Assembly (NCBI GenBank): GCA_963580455.1
Contig: OY756961.1
Coordinates: 19,697,001 to 19,761,000 of the forward strand
Direction: 5' to 3'
Length of the DNA stretch: 64,000 nt
From: Euonymus europaeus
Lineage: Eukaryota > Streptophyta > Magnoliopsida > Celastrales > Celastraceae
Shown: positions 10,381 to 24,060 of the stretch, one piece after another
Layout: each line of letters opens with the position of its first letter
Numbering within the stretch: the first letter of the stretch is position 1
Made by a program: the position numbers and the translations under genes
Notes under the pieces: model-generated
What the model was told of the DNA's origin: nothing
Databases searched by the model: none
What the model saw: only the letters and a program-made list of their open reading frames with translations

Positions 10381-13300
10381 TTACATTTTCATCATCAGGG
10401 AATTGACGATAAATATGAGAGCTCCAACGTCAGTCTTATCAGTAACATTAGGAGAGCTGAGTAGATTGTGCAGTATCTTGTACACTTGATCAATGATGTT
10501 GTAATAGTACACTGCATTCATGGCGATTGTTTGGTCCGCTGGGTTTATCTTGATCGCCACATTTTTCATCCACCTCAGTTTCCGGGGCATATCTGTGTTT
10601 TTGTCAAAAGCCAGATGCTGCAAAAGAGAGAACAATACTCCTTGGCTCAATGGAAGAGGGTTTTCCGACAAAATGGCCCGCAAATCAATCTGCCAAAAAG
10701 ATGACAACCAGCAGATACAAATTAGAACAAACTGAAGAAAGATTTTTTTTGGGTTTTGTTATTACATAGCATACTTCAAAGCTTATTAAAGTAGCCTGAC
10801 CATTGGAAGTGCAAGTATATGAACCCCAAGATAGCCTGAAAATTGAACAGCAAGAATCACATACCTGATAACACAACCAGGATACAATTGACAAATCACT
10901 TCTTCGTAGAGCCATCATGAAAGCCTCATCATATTTCCGATCAGATATCAATCTTAATAGTTCTTGCTTTGGATCTAAAGTCTCCTCAACCTTGAACAAG
11001 GATGGAAAATTGATTAGCATTGAAGTAAAGAAAACTTCAACAATACATCGCACTACATATTGACAGCCACATCCAGGTACAGTATGTCACTGTAGAGAAG
11101 CTGGTGAGAAGAAAGGTTGGCTCACCTTCTCATGTCGACCAAACAAAGATCCATTGCTCAATTGGGTGACCAAGGGGTTTTGCAGATTTGCTCCAGCAGC
11201 GGAAATAGCTAACAGCTTTCGTTGACCATCAGCTAATTCTGTGCTTAGGGTTTGAGTCACAGATGATGCTGAATTAATGGTATCCTGCAATAATAGAAAA
11301 GAAAGTCAAAAGCCATACAAAAATGCAAGAGGAAGCGTCAACAGCATGAGACAGACCGAACCAGAATGGAGCCATTCGTAAATACTACAATCCACAATAA
11401 TGAGAATCCTAAAGTAGTCAAAACACACTGAACAATATATGACCTAAAGGCAGCTCCGATCAAAATTTGAAAGTACTTTCCAATCCCCAAATCCCACAAA
11501 ATTATAACTCAACCTTCCTAATTCTGTGACTCAATGTAAAAATTGAAAAGATTTCTAATGCTCATATGTTATCTCATTGTAAAAGAAAAAATATTATCCC
11601 CTGTTCAGTATATATCACAAACAAAACCCCAACACCCAGCTGTATTCTGAACAAGAACACACTTGAATCATCAAAGAAAATATGTGGGAAGAATTAAGAA
11701 AGGGCAGAGGAAGAAGAAAAGTTCATCCACTTTACACTGAAAACTGTAAAGTAGCAAAAGAGTACAAACCCTCAATAAAATCCCCAGCGGAGAATGAGAA
11801 ACGTCAAATTGTTGCTGAGCTGTATTGGTATGTTCAACCATTCCTTTTCGAAAGGCAGTATCCATTTGGCCAAAGATTGCTTTGCATGAGGTCTCAAAGG
11901 CAGGAATTATCGAAGCTTCAATACTAGCTTTCAAAGAATCCTGCACCAAAAGATTAACATTGATGCATCATCTCTCAATAGAATCATAAAGAATATATAT
12001 CATTCACTATAGCTTCTCTCAAGATAATGAATCAACATTATCCAATAATTCAAGTTCATCTAATCAAGATGGCAGTTCTTCTCACCTGGAGGGAATGCTT
12101 GACAGAAGTTTGAAATTGTGACTGAATTTGCCTTACAACAGTAACTTCAAGTTTAACATTAACAGATTTTTCCAGCTGATTCACAGCCTTATCACCAACT
12201 CCTCTCTGCAGAACAAAGAGCAATCAAATCAGAATATATTTCTTATATGATGCTATTGCAGTATTGCTAGCATCTTCAGAATTCTAACCTGGAAAGAATC
12301 GGCAATAGCTGACACTACTGTCTTCTCAATGATTGGAGTGACTATGCGGATCACAATTTGTCCAATTGCAGCTACTTCCTTCTTCATCACCTTCTCTACC
12401 ACAGCCACCAAGTCCTTGTTGATCAAGTTCGTCATTTGCTGCATACGATCTCTCAATAACTTCTCATTTTTGGCATTTTCTTCTTGTATGCGAGCCCACA
12501 GAGCATCATTATTTGCCTTAACAGCCTTCTCAATGCTCCGTCCAACAGCTGCCTCCAGTTTTCTACATTCTTTGGAAATGGGGATGGAAACCATATTTGA
12601 AATCTGCTTTTGGGTCTCCTTCTGCAAGTGCATGAGCTGCAGATACAATAAATGTCAGTCAAGATAGATGAGTAGACAGAATTGCTTATAAACTACTGCC
12701 TAATAAAGCCACCACAGATCCTACTTTCATTGTTGAGAAAATAATATTACAAATTTCAAGATATCATTTAAAAACACACAGAAAGTTATGAGACTCGCAA
12801 CCCAGGAATTGCAAGAAATGAGCCAAAACAAATAAATATATCATTAGATAGGTAGCTGGTGTAACCACAAGAAGAAATGGTAAAAAAGAACATATTTCTC
12901 AGGTCATGCTAAACTAGTGGAGAATCATTTGAAATCTGGTTAATCTAGTAATTTATGTTCAAATATGTAATTAAAATGTGTCTAGATCGTGGAGCTTACA
13001 ATGAGTTTTAATCATTCAGCTTTATATAGGAAGTAATTATCCGATTATAATTAAGGTTCATACTGGAATCTATAAAATTAAGTTTCATATTGGAATCTAT
13101 AAATCCTACATATTTATTTTGTTTCATAAGACCTGAAGGACGAGCATCAGATTTAATTTTGAACCTTTGTGCCTGGTGCTCTCTAATATAATTATCACAT
13201 TATTTTCCTTCTACCCTTTTGTTGGCATACCAGCCCAGCAAACGGGTGTTACAGTTGATTATCATAGTTCATCACTACATCTACGGATCTACCCCCCGAT

Positions 13301-16300
13301 TCTTCATTTTTTTCTAATTTGTTATAACAAGAATTCTATCATATGCTGATGGTTTATAAATCATTAAATTTTGTATGCTTGTTCTTAATCCCAAATGCCA
13401 GATTTTTCACAACACCATAATGACAAAAGCACCTGCAGGTCAATTTTCCATGTCTGTCTTGCATCAAAAAGTAAAGCAGAAAATTACATAGGATAAAGAA
13501 TTCAGGAGTCAGGAACATGAACATGTCCAAGCATTCACCTGGCTAAGCGTCTCTTGGAAGGCCAAAACTTGAGGAAGTGCAGCTTCTACTGAAATGGGAT
13601 AAGAACTCCCAGCTGGTCCATTGGAAGAATCCGAAGAATTCACAACACTTAAAGTTGGAAATGCTTGCGAATTCCTCCCCTTCTGCCTTTTCCCTTTCGA
13701 ACTTGGAGACGGTGATTGCATTACTGCAGTGGATACAACTGACCCGGAAAATTTACCAGACATGTCTTTCATGGAGTCATGGATTTCATCATTAGCTGTA
13801 GGAGGTTGGGTAAGAGTTTCTGAATCAACATTATGTACTTGCTGAGGGTCCTCTTCAATGAGATTATCTTCTGATATTGCAGAGGACTGCCTTGCCACTT
13901 CAATTCCCAGATCTGAAGCCTGTGAGCAAAGACACTTTTCCTTGTTTTCTGAAATACATCTACAACATTCTCCATGGAAACCAAATTCATCTTTGCAAGT
14001 GGATGTTTCCCCCTTTAATTTAAACTCCATCTCTGCATTGGCCCCATCACTATTGACAACCACATCTTGAATATTTGCATCTACCTCACTTTTTCCCTCA
14101 ATAAGATCATTAACATCAGAAGAGGCTGCCATTAATATCTCAGAAGGTGTTATCAAATGGGTAGGGTGTTTAAATGTAAGCAAATTAGTATTATCAGCTT
14201 GAGCTCCTTTACCCTCATCTCTCTCTGAGTCATTATTAAAGGAAGGCATGTCAAACAACTTTGGAGGCATGTTATCCTTTTGCTGGTCAGTCGAATAACT
14301 CACAATTGGTTGTTTTGCATCAAGATCACTGGGCGGCACAACAGCCTCTAAGCTCTTTAAATCAGAAAGTTTCCTAGATAATTGAGGACTGGGAGAAAGA
14401 GATTGTGAGCTAACACAGCCAATATCAGTATCACCAATTGCTGGTGCCAAAGAGACAGATTTATATTCTACATTAGAAGTTGAGATTTCTGGCAAAGCAG
14501 TTGCCTCAACAGAATCTGAGGTCGGAGGATACCTAACAGAAATTCTACTTTCAGAGCTACCAACTTGCGCGGTTGGTTTGGGTGCTGAAGCAATTAAAGG
14601 AGCCTCAGAAAATTTTCTTTCATATGGGCCCAAAGCAGCAAGTTCTTCATAATTAGATCCATCCTCAAAACTATTGGAACATGACTTCTCCAAGCCAACA
14701 TTCTCCAAAGGCGGTGGCAAGCACTGGCATAAGTCCAAAGTATACTGTTGAATAGCTTGAGTCTGGAAACAATAGATTTGAGGAACGCATATGCAATGAG
14801 GTAACATGTCACATATCCCTGTAAAACTCAAGACTGGCATGGTGACAGTAAACTCAGCTATGTAATCCATTCGGGTTGCTGCTGGATTAGGACCATATTC
14901 AAGATGTATAACATATATGGCTTTCTTCTTAGCATTTGCAAGTAAGAGGAGGCCTACATGAGACATTGGCGCGAGTTGATTGAAGAATGCGTCCTCAACT
15001 TGAGTGGCTGCCGAGCTCTTCAACTTCAAAGTCTGTGTGCACTTCCAGGAATCAGCATCGCTAGGCAGCAACCAGCCTTCTTCACTAGTCGAGGACCAAA
15101 TCTTCAACTCCATATTCAGGGGTCCCTGTAAACATGTTTTATAAGAGCAAATCCAGTAAATGCTTGGAGAGTATGATCAACAGAGTGCAACTTTATCGCC
15201 AGCAAAACACATAGAAAAGTAAAAGGCACAGCATTCACAAACTTCAAAGCGATATATAACGGGAGTATAAATCACTGATATTTCCTCATTGATTTGATAT
15301 TTCATCTTTCTTTCACAACGAAATATGCAAAGGCTCTAACCAGCATGATCCCAATTTGTGATAACTTCTTAATGCTTAATGGAAACCTACACCAGTGATG
15401 AGTATAATATGATCTGGCCGATCTGAAGCAGTCAGGAATGAAGCTGAGTAAACAGGTTGGCCGTTGTATGGTCGCACTACAGCAAGTGGTTGTGCCTTGT
15501 GATCTTCCCAAATCTTTATCTGTAGCCAAACAACAAATAAGCAAGGACTCTACTAAGAACGACATTCAATCATAACTAATCAAAATAAGATCAGTATATG
15601 GCATTGCAGGACTTTGTAAATAGGGAAATAGAACCACACTTTAAGAGCATCAAAATAGTCTATCCAAAGATACAATTCCCCCTAATCAAGACCCAAATAT
15701 TGGTTATTAGCATCAAAGAGAGCAATAAAATGTAAGACTGACCGTGCCATCCATTGAAGCAGAAACTAAACGGTTGATCATCCATTGGCACATGGACAAA
15801 TCAGTCACTTCCCCGTCATGTTTACCAACATTCTGAATTCCATCAGTCAGCTTTTCAACAGGACACTGAAGAGGAGCCGCTGCTGAATAGACTTCACCCT
15901 TTCCAAATTTTGTAGTATCAATTCTCAAGATACGTTTACCTATCCCAACTACCAAAACCTCCTGCAAATATATTCCAAGAAACAGAACATTAAGCAGCTT
16001 CATGACGATTAACCGCTATAGAAGAACAATAGAACAGAATGCTCTCAAGCATTAGAAGCATGTCATAACTTCTCCCCAACGGATGAACATGTAAATAGCT
16101 GATTACTTGTTTGTGACAATGCCAGCAAACTCTTGGGTGTACAACCTCCCCCTCTCCTACAAATTGAACAGCAATCACAATATTTCCTGTAATTTCCACT
16201 GGCTTATCTTCTTCTTCAGGACCTTCAGAGATCTTCCAAACATTAACCCTTCCATCTATGCTCACACTGCACAGAAGCACATATGCAAGACAATAATTCA

Positions 16301-17749
16301 AACTTCAAAGAGAAACAAGGAGAGGTAATAATGGTTGATAGAAAGAAGGCTACCTAGCCAAAAGGTGAACATCCTCTGCAAAGAAAACCACGTCTGTCAC
16401 TCTCTGAGAGGGAAAAAAAATACAATTTTAGAATAAAGAGCATAATTACAAGAGTAAAAATCATCAAGGAAAATTTTCTTATCCATCTTAAGAATAAAGT
16501 GCACACAATGGACCATAAATAATACTAACATTATAAATACCTCAATGATACAAAGATGAAAAAACAATTTTTAACTTATCCTATCTTTCAAACAATGGGC
16601 ACTCAACGGTCTCTAAAAAAGAGAGACATTCTAAACAACTCAATTATCTATCGAAATAGCCAGCCCCATGAGTAAACAAACTCTAACTAGGTAATCAAAA
16701 ATCTGTAATAGGGAGATGGAAGATGAAAGATGAAAGAGTTGGCCAAACACCTAGTTCCTTAAATTTCATAATGAACCAGGATCAAACAAGCAAAACCTTC
16801 GAAACTAATTTTGTACAGGAGAACATTCCTTCTCCCAATTTTCCATTTCTGAGCTTGATCAATCACAGGACAGCCCCTAATACTATGCTTAATCATTCCA
16901 AATATTTCAAAAATGGAATTTAGAGAACAAAGATTGTAAGAAGTTCAACTTTTAAAAATTCGTGGACGCTGAAAACAAACCACTGTTTCCGATACATTCT
17001 CCTTCTTATCAACATCATTTAATGCACAATCCAACGCCAAAAAAATACAGCTACCAACTCAGTGAACCTGTTCTGGTGCCTAACGAATTAAGTACAATAT
17101 TCATAAAAACATCAAATCACACCTGACCGTGGCCACGAAACAGAGCCCTCGACGCGTTATTGCTATTAAGAACCCTCACATTACCCTGCTTCAACCCATA
17201 ACATATGTACGTCTTATTCACCGCAATCTGCCTGCCCACGAAAAGCTGAGGATCAGAGCCGTACTTGGTAATCGGCGTGACCTCCAGCTGCGGCTGCGCT
17301 TCTCCGGGCATCCTCACATCAACGTCGTACTCCACGACCGCCGTATCCCCAGCCAGCCTCCTCCCCCTCGGTACTTTGCTGCTCGGCATCCGAGGCGGCC
17401 CAACTAATCCTGTTGAGAACTCCGTCACCGGCGCCGTGGACGGCATAGTTGAGTCAGGGTTGGAATGGGAAGGAGGAGTACGGAGGAGGGACATGATGTG
17501 GGCACCACCGGAGTTCGGGGAAGGATGGATAGGCGGCGTCGGATAGGAGAGAGACCGCTGCGGGAGATTGTTGTAGTGGTTTTGGAGGGGAGGATTTTGA
17601 GGATAATTGGGATAGTGGAAAGGGTGTTGCTGTGGAGGAGGGTACGATGTGTCTGGTTGAAGTGGTGATGGTTTGTAGAAACCGTTGACGTCGTAGGGTC
17701 CAGGCATAGGGCTTGTGGGTAGCTGATTCTGGTTTGACGAGGCTGCCAT
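10381..17749 (-). CDS. VCS: VARICOSE-type mRNA-decapping scaffold (EDC4/Ge-1), 12 exons
   Basis: Scaffold of the cytoplasmic decapping complex (DCP1-DCP2) in P-bodies. Exons read by eye: 17749-17123, 16403-16354, 16266-16107, 15961-15743, 15519-15391, 15125-13539, 12636-12289, 12205-12086, 11940-11770, 11284-11126, 10990-10865, 10689-10381 (stop TAA). All junctions are GT-AG and keep frame, predicting about 1334 residues, close to plant VARICOSE length. Domains: Pro/Gln/Tyr-rich N-terminus (1-110), WD40 region (about 170-460, e.g. SASMDGT then IKIWED across exons 4-5), a long Ser-rich linker in exon 6, then the helical C-terminal domain (exons 7-12, e.g. [12 protein letters not shown] and [15 protein letters not shown]). 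The first ATG starts [18 protein letters not shown]. No stops or frameshifts were seen. It could be the VARICOSE-RELATED paralogue; the two cannot be told apart here. Confidence 0.93.
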
Positions 17750-18010
17750 TGTAGATCTATAATCGAGCTTTCAGTGACTGAATATATAGATGTATATATA
17801 CACACATAACAAACAGTGACGATTATGGTAAATGGGTCTTGCTTGTATATAAAATGAAACGAAGAGAGGGAAGAAAAAAGGTGGGGGCTTGAGAGAGAGG
17901 TACTCGACTCGGGTGATGCAAAGGAAATTGTGAGGAGTGGGAACAGTGAAGAAGGAAGTGAGAATTTCCCAGGGCAAAATTGAAGAGTAAATTTTCTTTT
18001 GTTTAAACAC
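17750..18010 (-). promoter_or_regulatory. 5' leader/promoter region of VARICOSE
   Basis: Read on the minus strand, the sequence upstream of the ATG has a pyrimidine-rich block (about 17860-17915, several CT repeats) and a TATA-like TTTTATATAC at 17846-17855. Transcription start is not determinable. The assignment is positional plus base composition. Confidence 0.4.
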
Positions 18011-19005
18011 ATTATATTTTTGGGCGGTTACATACGCTCCTATTTTTGTTAAATACAATAAAATAATTTATTTTTTGTTTTTGAACAATAAATTTTTTTT
18101 ACAAAATTACTAAAAATTACATTATTTCAAAAAGATATTTGATGTTAGTACAACTCCAAATTCTTTCGATCATAAGAATACTCTACGTGAAGTTCTTTCT
18201 CTAGGATATGTCATTCATATGGCGAGTCTCTTTCTTTAATTAATTTTATTTAATTTTAATTTGATTAAGCAATTCTCTCAGGAAATGAATTCTCCTCTCA
18301 AAGTATGCCAGTAATGTAGTAAACGAACTCTCTGAAACAAGTAAGTCAATCAGCTCTCTCGCCTCTATTCCACTCTTTCTCATTCAATCTTTCTTTCTTT
18401 GCCTACGTTTGTTAATGCTCAGTTTAGATGGAGATATTTATGTCATATTATATTTATGTATCGGGTCTTTTAGTACTTTTGTACAATTATACTCGCTGCT
18501 TCTGCATAAAGAGATTAATTTAGAACCAAATTGTAGCACCGGTTAAAGACAACACTTGTGAAACATTAGGGTTAGCAGCATACATTCGCAGAATGGGAAA
18601 TTGTGTAATTTTCAAGTTTGAGATGCTGAAAGACAATGAAAAATAATAAACACACATACATGCTTGAAGTGCAAGTACACTTTTTCACATTCGATTAAGA
18701 TCAGCATTGGTCTTATAGCTGACTAGTGTTTGCTTTCCTTTCCGATGATGCAGTTGTGGAGTGGCTACACATGAATCAAATTGCACTTACCATCAGTGGG
18801 CTTGTCTTGGCATTTGGTTCTTATCTTGTAAGTGAATATGTTTATCTTTCTTGAAAGAAATTAGTCCAGTATGTGTTTGTGGTGACATTTGTTCCTTTCA
18901 TCTTATTATTTACTCCTATTAGTTGCGGAGACATTTGCACATTATGATAGACACTTTATTTCCTTGACAAGATCATTTGTTTAAAAAATATATGGTTCAG
19001 CATCA
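18011..19005. other. AT-rich intergenic spacer
   Basis: No convincing gene. One exon-like block, 18754-18827, is preceded by CAG and followed by GTAAGTG and encodes a short hydrophobic stretch on the plus strand. It has no partner exon nearby. Confidence 0.5.
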
Positions 19006-19661
19006 ATGGATCTCGAGAAAGATGCTTTCAACCACGTAAATGATAACGATTTAACGTGTGTCATTGACTACACTCCAAGTTTCACAACATATGAGGTGCT
19101 TTTAATAAAAAAATTATTCAGAATTTTGTTTACATATTAATTTATAAATATAAACATTCATTATAGTAGTTGTTCAATGGCAAAGATGCGATGATCAAAT
19201 GGGCGCGTGAAGTTGCAAGGAGGAATGGGTTCGTAGTGGTGATCAAGATATCAACAACAACCGAGAAGCAAAGACAACCTCGACTTACCTTTTCATGCAA
19301 GCCAAGTGGCAAGTATAGAAAGTTTGTCAAGACTGATCATGATGTACCCGAGAATAAGAGAAGAAAGAGAATTGTAAGCAAAAAATGTGAATGTCCATTT
19401 ACTCTAAGAGGGAATAAAATTTCGGACAAAGACGAATGGATGTTGCATGTTGTTTGTGGATTTCACAATCATTCTGCGACAAAGAATATGGAGGGACATT
19501 CATTCATTGGGCGATTAAGTCTTGAAAAAAGTAATCTTGTTGCTGACATGTCAAACTCTATGGTGCGATCAAGAGACATCTTAACAACACTCAAACAAAA
19601 AGATTTTGATAACTGTTCTGTGATTAGAACTATTTATAATGCACGTGTGAAATATCTGTGA
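19006..19661 (+). pseudogene. FAR1-type DNA-binding domain gene fragment, truncated
   Basis: Two exons (19006-19095 and 19170-19661) join in frame across a 74-bp GT-AG intron to give about 194 residues. The joint reads TTYE then LFNGKDAMIKWAREVA, followed by RRNGFVVVI, a basic PENKRRKRIVSKK segment, the KKCECPF cysteines and CGFHNH. This is the FAR1/WRKY-GCM1-type zinc-binding module of FHY3/FAR1 and MULE-derived proteins. A stop at 19659-19661 cuts it off. About 40 further codons stay open behind the stop and still look family-like (RKGPKGV), but the MULE transposase core and SWIM domain are absent. It is therefore a relic of a FAR1-RELATED gene or of a MULE transposase, or at best a domain-only protein. 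Confidence 0.7.
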
Positions 19662-19779
19662 AGGAAAGGGCCGAAAGGAGTCAAAAGCAACAACTTTTGT
19701 GAAATTTGGAAGAGAAGAATTACCTTGCATGACATAGAAGAATTGATGATACACAGACAGTGACTTATTTTTTGCACAT

Positions 19780-20895
19780 TCAACAAATGTCGACTTGTTA
19801 TGTACCTTTCCCGAAGTTTTGATAATGGATTGTACATACAAAACAAATCGTTAACGACTTCCATTGCTTGAAATTGCTGGAGTAACATCTACTAACTTAA
19901 CATTATTGACGGTTTATTTAACTACTCCCTTTAATTTTTCATAGATTTATCTAGAAATTTTGAAGAAATTTCAGATTTGAAATTGTTATTCATATTAATT
20001 AATTTTTTTATGATTGATTATTATTCATTTAGAGATTTGATTAATTAAATTTGAATTTTTCTTTTGTATTTCATCACACTTAGTTCTAATCTAATTATCT
20101 TCTTGTATATATTTCCATAAGGACTATGATGCTGTTGTTGTTACAACTATAGATCGAAAATTTAAGGCTCAAAGCTTAAAATTTATATGAATAATTATGA
20201 AGTATTGAATAATCATATGAGATTAAATTAGGCTCATTTGAAATGTTGAATGATGTTATTGATGGAAAAACAACTAAAAAATGTTGGGGCATTCACCAAT
20301 ATGTCCTTTAATAAAAATGTGTATTTCATTCACTACCTTTATCCTTTAAATAATTCTGGACAAAATTACTCGTATTCCAATAAATCTTTATGTGTATCAC
20401 ATAGCTGATATTATCAGATTTTTTCTTTCTTTCTTTTAAAAACTTTAAAACAGTTTTATCTCTTAAAATACAAGTCAGATATTTTTTTCCAAAAAATAGA
20501 TTCATAATCAACACAAAAAAACGCTTTCCAATGAGACTCACGATCGATATGTTTAAATGTTCATTCTTTAAATCTTCTAAATGAACTCAGAGGATTTCTC
20601 AAACTTATCTAGAATTCAAAAGATTTCTCAAAACTCACCAAAACCAATCAAAGTAGTTTTCAAAATAAAGTAAAAAAATTCAGATTATTTCATAAAAATA
20701 TATTAAAAAATATATAGAATTTTTGAAAATCAAACAAAACATGACCAAAAATTAAGAGGATTTCACAAATTTGTCTCAAATTTAGAGAATTTCAAAAAAT
20801 TTATCAAAATAAATGAGATAAATTTTTGAAATTAAGCAAAATAAATTAGAGGATATAATAAAAATTATAAGAATTTTGAAAATAAAACAAAAAAT
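19780..20895. other. AT-rich spacer without recognised genes
   Basis: Low-complexity AT-rich sequence with repeated phrases such as AGAATTTCTCAAA and AGAGGATTT that merge into the telomere-like region to the right. No supported ORF. Confidence 0.6.
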
Positions 20896-21330
20896 AACCC
20901 GAAACTCTAAATCCTAAAATCATAAACCCCAAAAACCTAAATCCCAAAATCCTAAACTTTAAACACTAAACTCTAGACTCTTAAACTTTAAACCTTACAA
21001 CCAGAAATTCTCTGAATTTCTCATAAATCCTCTAAATTTTCCAGAAATTCTCTGAATGTTAATAATTCCAATTTCAATTTTGAACAAAAAAATCTTATAA
21101 ATAATTAGAAGAATTTTCAAAAATAAGAAGAAAATCATAAAAATTTACTAACTTATATTCCTAAACCCTAAACCTTAAACCTTAAACCTTAACCTTAAGT
21201 CCTAAACCCCAAAATCCTAAATAATAAATTATAATCACCTAAACCCCAAAACCTTATACCCTAAACTCTAAACACTAAACTCTAATATCTTAAACCTCAA
21301 AATCCAAAACTTTATACCCTATTACAGGAA
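20896..21330. repeat. Degenerate telomere-like (CCTAAA) tracts
   Basis: Two clusters, about 20896-21000 and 21165-21320, are made of variants of CCCTAAA: AACCCTAAACC, CCTTAAACC, CCCAAAATCCTAA. They share an orientation but are imperfect in unit length. They are interspersed with AGAATTT(C/T)TCAAA-type repeats. This is an interstitial telomere-like or simple-repeat decay product, not a functional telomere. Confidence 0.6.
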
Positions 21331-22208
21331 ATCCTTTAAATTTTCTATAAAAAATTTAAAGGATTTATCAAAATCAAACAAAAAAATAACCAAAAATTTA
21401 GATGATTAGAGAATTTCTCAAACTTGTCAAGAATTCAGAGAATTTTACAAAACTTACCAAAACAATTCAGAATAGTTTTTGAAATTATGCAAAAAAAAAT
21501 CAGAGGATTTTCGCAAAAGTCACCAAAATGGCTAGAAATTGTTCTCATAAGTTATTGACTTTGGTTGTTAGTGAACAATGTAATAAAATATTGACATTTG
21601 TATTGGATAACGTTTTGTTGATGCACAAGTGTTTCATTGTTAATTTCGATAATATAGTGATTCACAGATTTTAATGCATATGCACCGGTTACTAAGTTAA
21701 GTAAATTTTGTGCATGTGAGTGCACTTGATTTTTGGGAAAGAAAAAAAAAATAGTTGATCGACTCTTCACTTTGATTCATCAAAAGTGAAAATATTAATT
21801 TATCTTTAAAAACATATAGATAAAATACATTATTTTCACCCGACTTTATGGGATTGTATTTATATTTATTTTATTGTAATAATTATTTTCTAAATAAAGA
21901 GGAATCATATACTAATAAAAATAATGATATGTTTAAATGAGGGTTCGTAAAATTGTCATTAATTGATATTAAAATTTAAAATTGTCCTTATTGATCTAAG
22001 CTTCAAATAATTGGGGATGTATTGAGTTACAAACTTTTCAAAAATACTAAATGGAATATAAAGTTCATATAAAAGGCTTATCACCAAATAATCCAAAAAT
22101 GTTTCGATGATGATGATTTTAATTACTTATATACCTACCATACATATGTATAAATTTGAAATGTGTTAACTTTATTCTCAGATAATTATACAGCTATGAT
22201 ATATTTTA
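21331..22208. other. AT-rich spacer left of the Helitron
   Basis: Nothing recognisable. No ORF with family features. Confidence 0.5.
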
Positions 22209-23157
22209 TCCTCTCTACTATTAAGACTTTGTTCGACAGTCAGAGAGTTGGGAAGGGTCGAGTTTTTGAGTATGAATCCTTATTTAGAATAATAATGGGT
22301 TGGTGGTTGGTGGTTGAGGGTTGTTCGTAAAATTCGAATGTGTATATTGTCTGAACTTAAAAAGAATCTTTAGATTTTTTAGGGATTCAGAAAAATGCGG
22401 AGTTTAATAGGTAAGTGAATAAGTTTACTAATAAGTAATTGTGTCCGTATCATACATATATAAAAGTTGAGCATTATTTTTTAGTAACATGTTTAAACTA
22501 GGAACATACCCGCACTTCACGCAGATTATTGTTTAGAGAATTAGTTATTCCGTAGGCAACACTAAATGATTCATTGGAACATCTTTAAAAATTCATTGGA
22601 TCATTAGAACGATTTTTTGCAACATAGTTTAATGGTGGCATACCTCTTCATCGATCAATACTATTTCAAATCCCAGAGACTTATTATCATTCTTGCTCAG
22701 TAGTCATTTCAAAAGCATTACAACCCATTGGATGCAAAATATTGTAACCTTGCATATGATTCAATCTTGTGATGATGTATGTGGTAGTGTATCACAGCAG
22801 TTGTCTGGTATGTAACCCAACGTCATTGTAACCCCAAAGAAAATACCATAAATTAAATTAACAAAACAAAATTTAAGGATTCCTACCTTTATAAAACACC
22901 AAAAGGAACCTGGAAACTAAAGAAAATCACGAATAACAAATTAAAAGTACCAAAAAAGTACTCACCTGAACATTGTAAAATCTATTACTTTAAGTAAAGT
23001 TGAGCCTCAAGGATGCTCACATGAGGCCATGTCATCTATAGCTTTGTAGTTGAGTGCCACATAGGATGTTGGGTGTGTGACACATAGGATTAATGAGTTT
23101 TGAGTGAATAAGTGAATAAGTAAATAACAATTGTGTGACACATGATTGAGTTAACTT

Positions 23158-24060
23158 GATATACGTTTAACTTGGCCATTAAGTTATTAAATGATTTCAT
23201 TTATGTTTTTGTGATAAAAATTTATGCTATTTAACACATAATTGAGTGAATAAGTAAATAAAAAGTTACGCTACAGTAATTACAACCTCTGCTAAACTAC
23301 ATATTAGTGGAATAATTACTTTACCACTCATTCATTGTCAAAGCATCGTATTTAACATTACTTTACCATTCATTGTCAAACCAACGTATTTAACATGGGA
23401 ATAAGAACAGTCTTTGCTTGATTGATGAATCATGAGTAGAATGCCCTCATAGAATAGTCATTCATTTACCTAAGACTTATAATAATTGAGTGAATAAGTA
23501 AATAACAAGTTACGTTACAGTAATTACAACCTCTGCTAAACTACATATTAGTGGAATAATTACTTTACCACTCACTCATTGTCAAAGCATCGTATTTAAC
23601 ATTACTTTACCATTCATTGTCAAACCAACGTATTTAACATGGGAATAAGAACAGTTTTTGCTTGATTGATGAATCATGAGTGGAATGCTCTCATATAATA
23701 GTCATTCATTTACCTAAGACGTTTAACTTGGCCATTAAATTATTCAATGATTTCATTTATATTTAAGTGATAAGAATTTATGTTATTCATCTTATTCATG
23801 AAATTCCATGAATCCATCACATTCACACGACTTATCTTTTACTTGATATACGTTTAACTTGGCCATTAAGTTATTAAATGATTTCATTTATGTTTTTGTT
23901 ATAAGAATTTATGTTATTCATCTTATTCATGAAATTCCATGAATCCATCACATTCACACGACTTATCTTTTACTTGATATACGTTTAACTTGGCCATTAA
24001 GTTATTAAATGATTTCATTTATGTTTTTGTTATAAGAATTTATGTTATTTATGTCATTAA
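23158..24060. repeat. Complex direct repeats inside the Helitron
   Basis: Two repeat families are interleaved. A block of about 235 bp beginning ATTGAGTGAATAAGTAAATA occurs at 23241 and 23485 (244-bp spacing) and is nearly identical. A second block beginning GATATACGTTTAACTTGGCC occurs at 23158, 23845 and 23976, with a partial copy at about 23718. The last two full copies are 131 bp apart. Unequal recombination or slippage is the likely origin. Confidence 0.8.

Noticed and set aside
17129..17668. Plus-strand ORFs opposite VARICOSE exon 1
   Set aside because: Antisense shadows of a Pro/Ser-rich coding exon.
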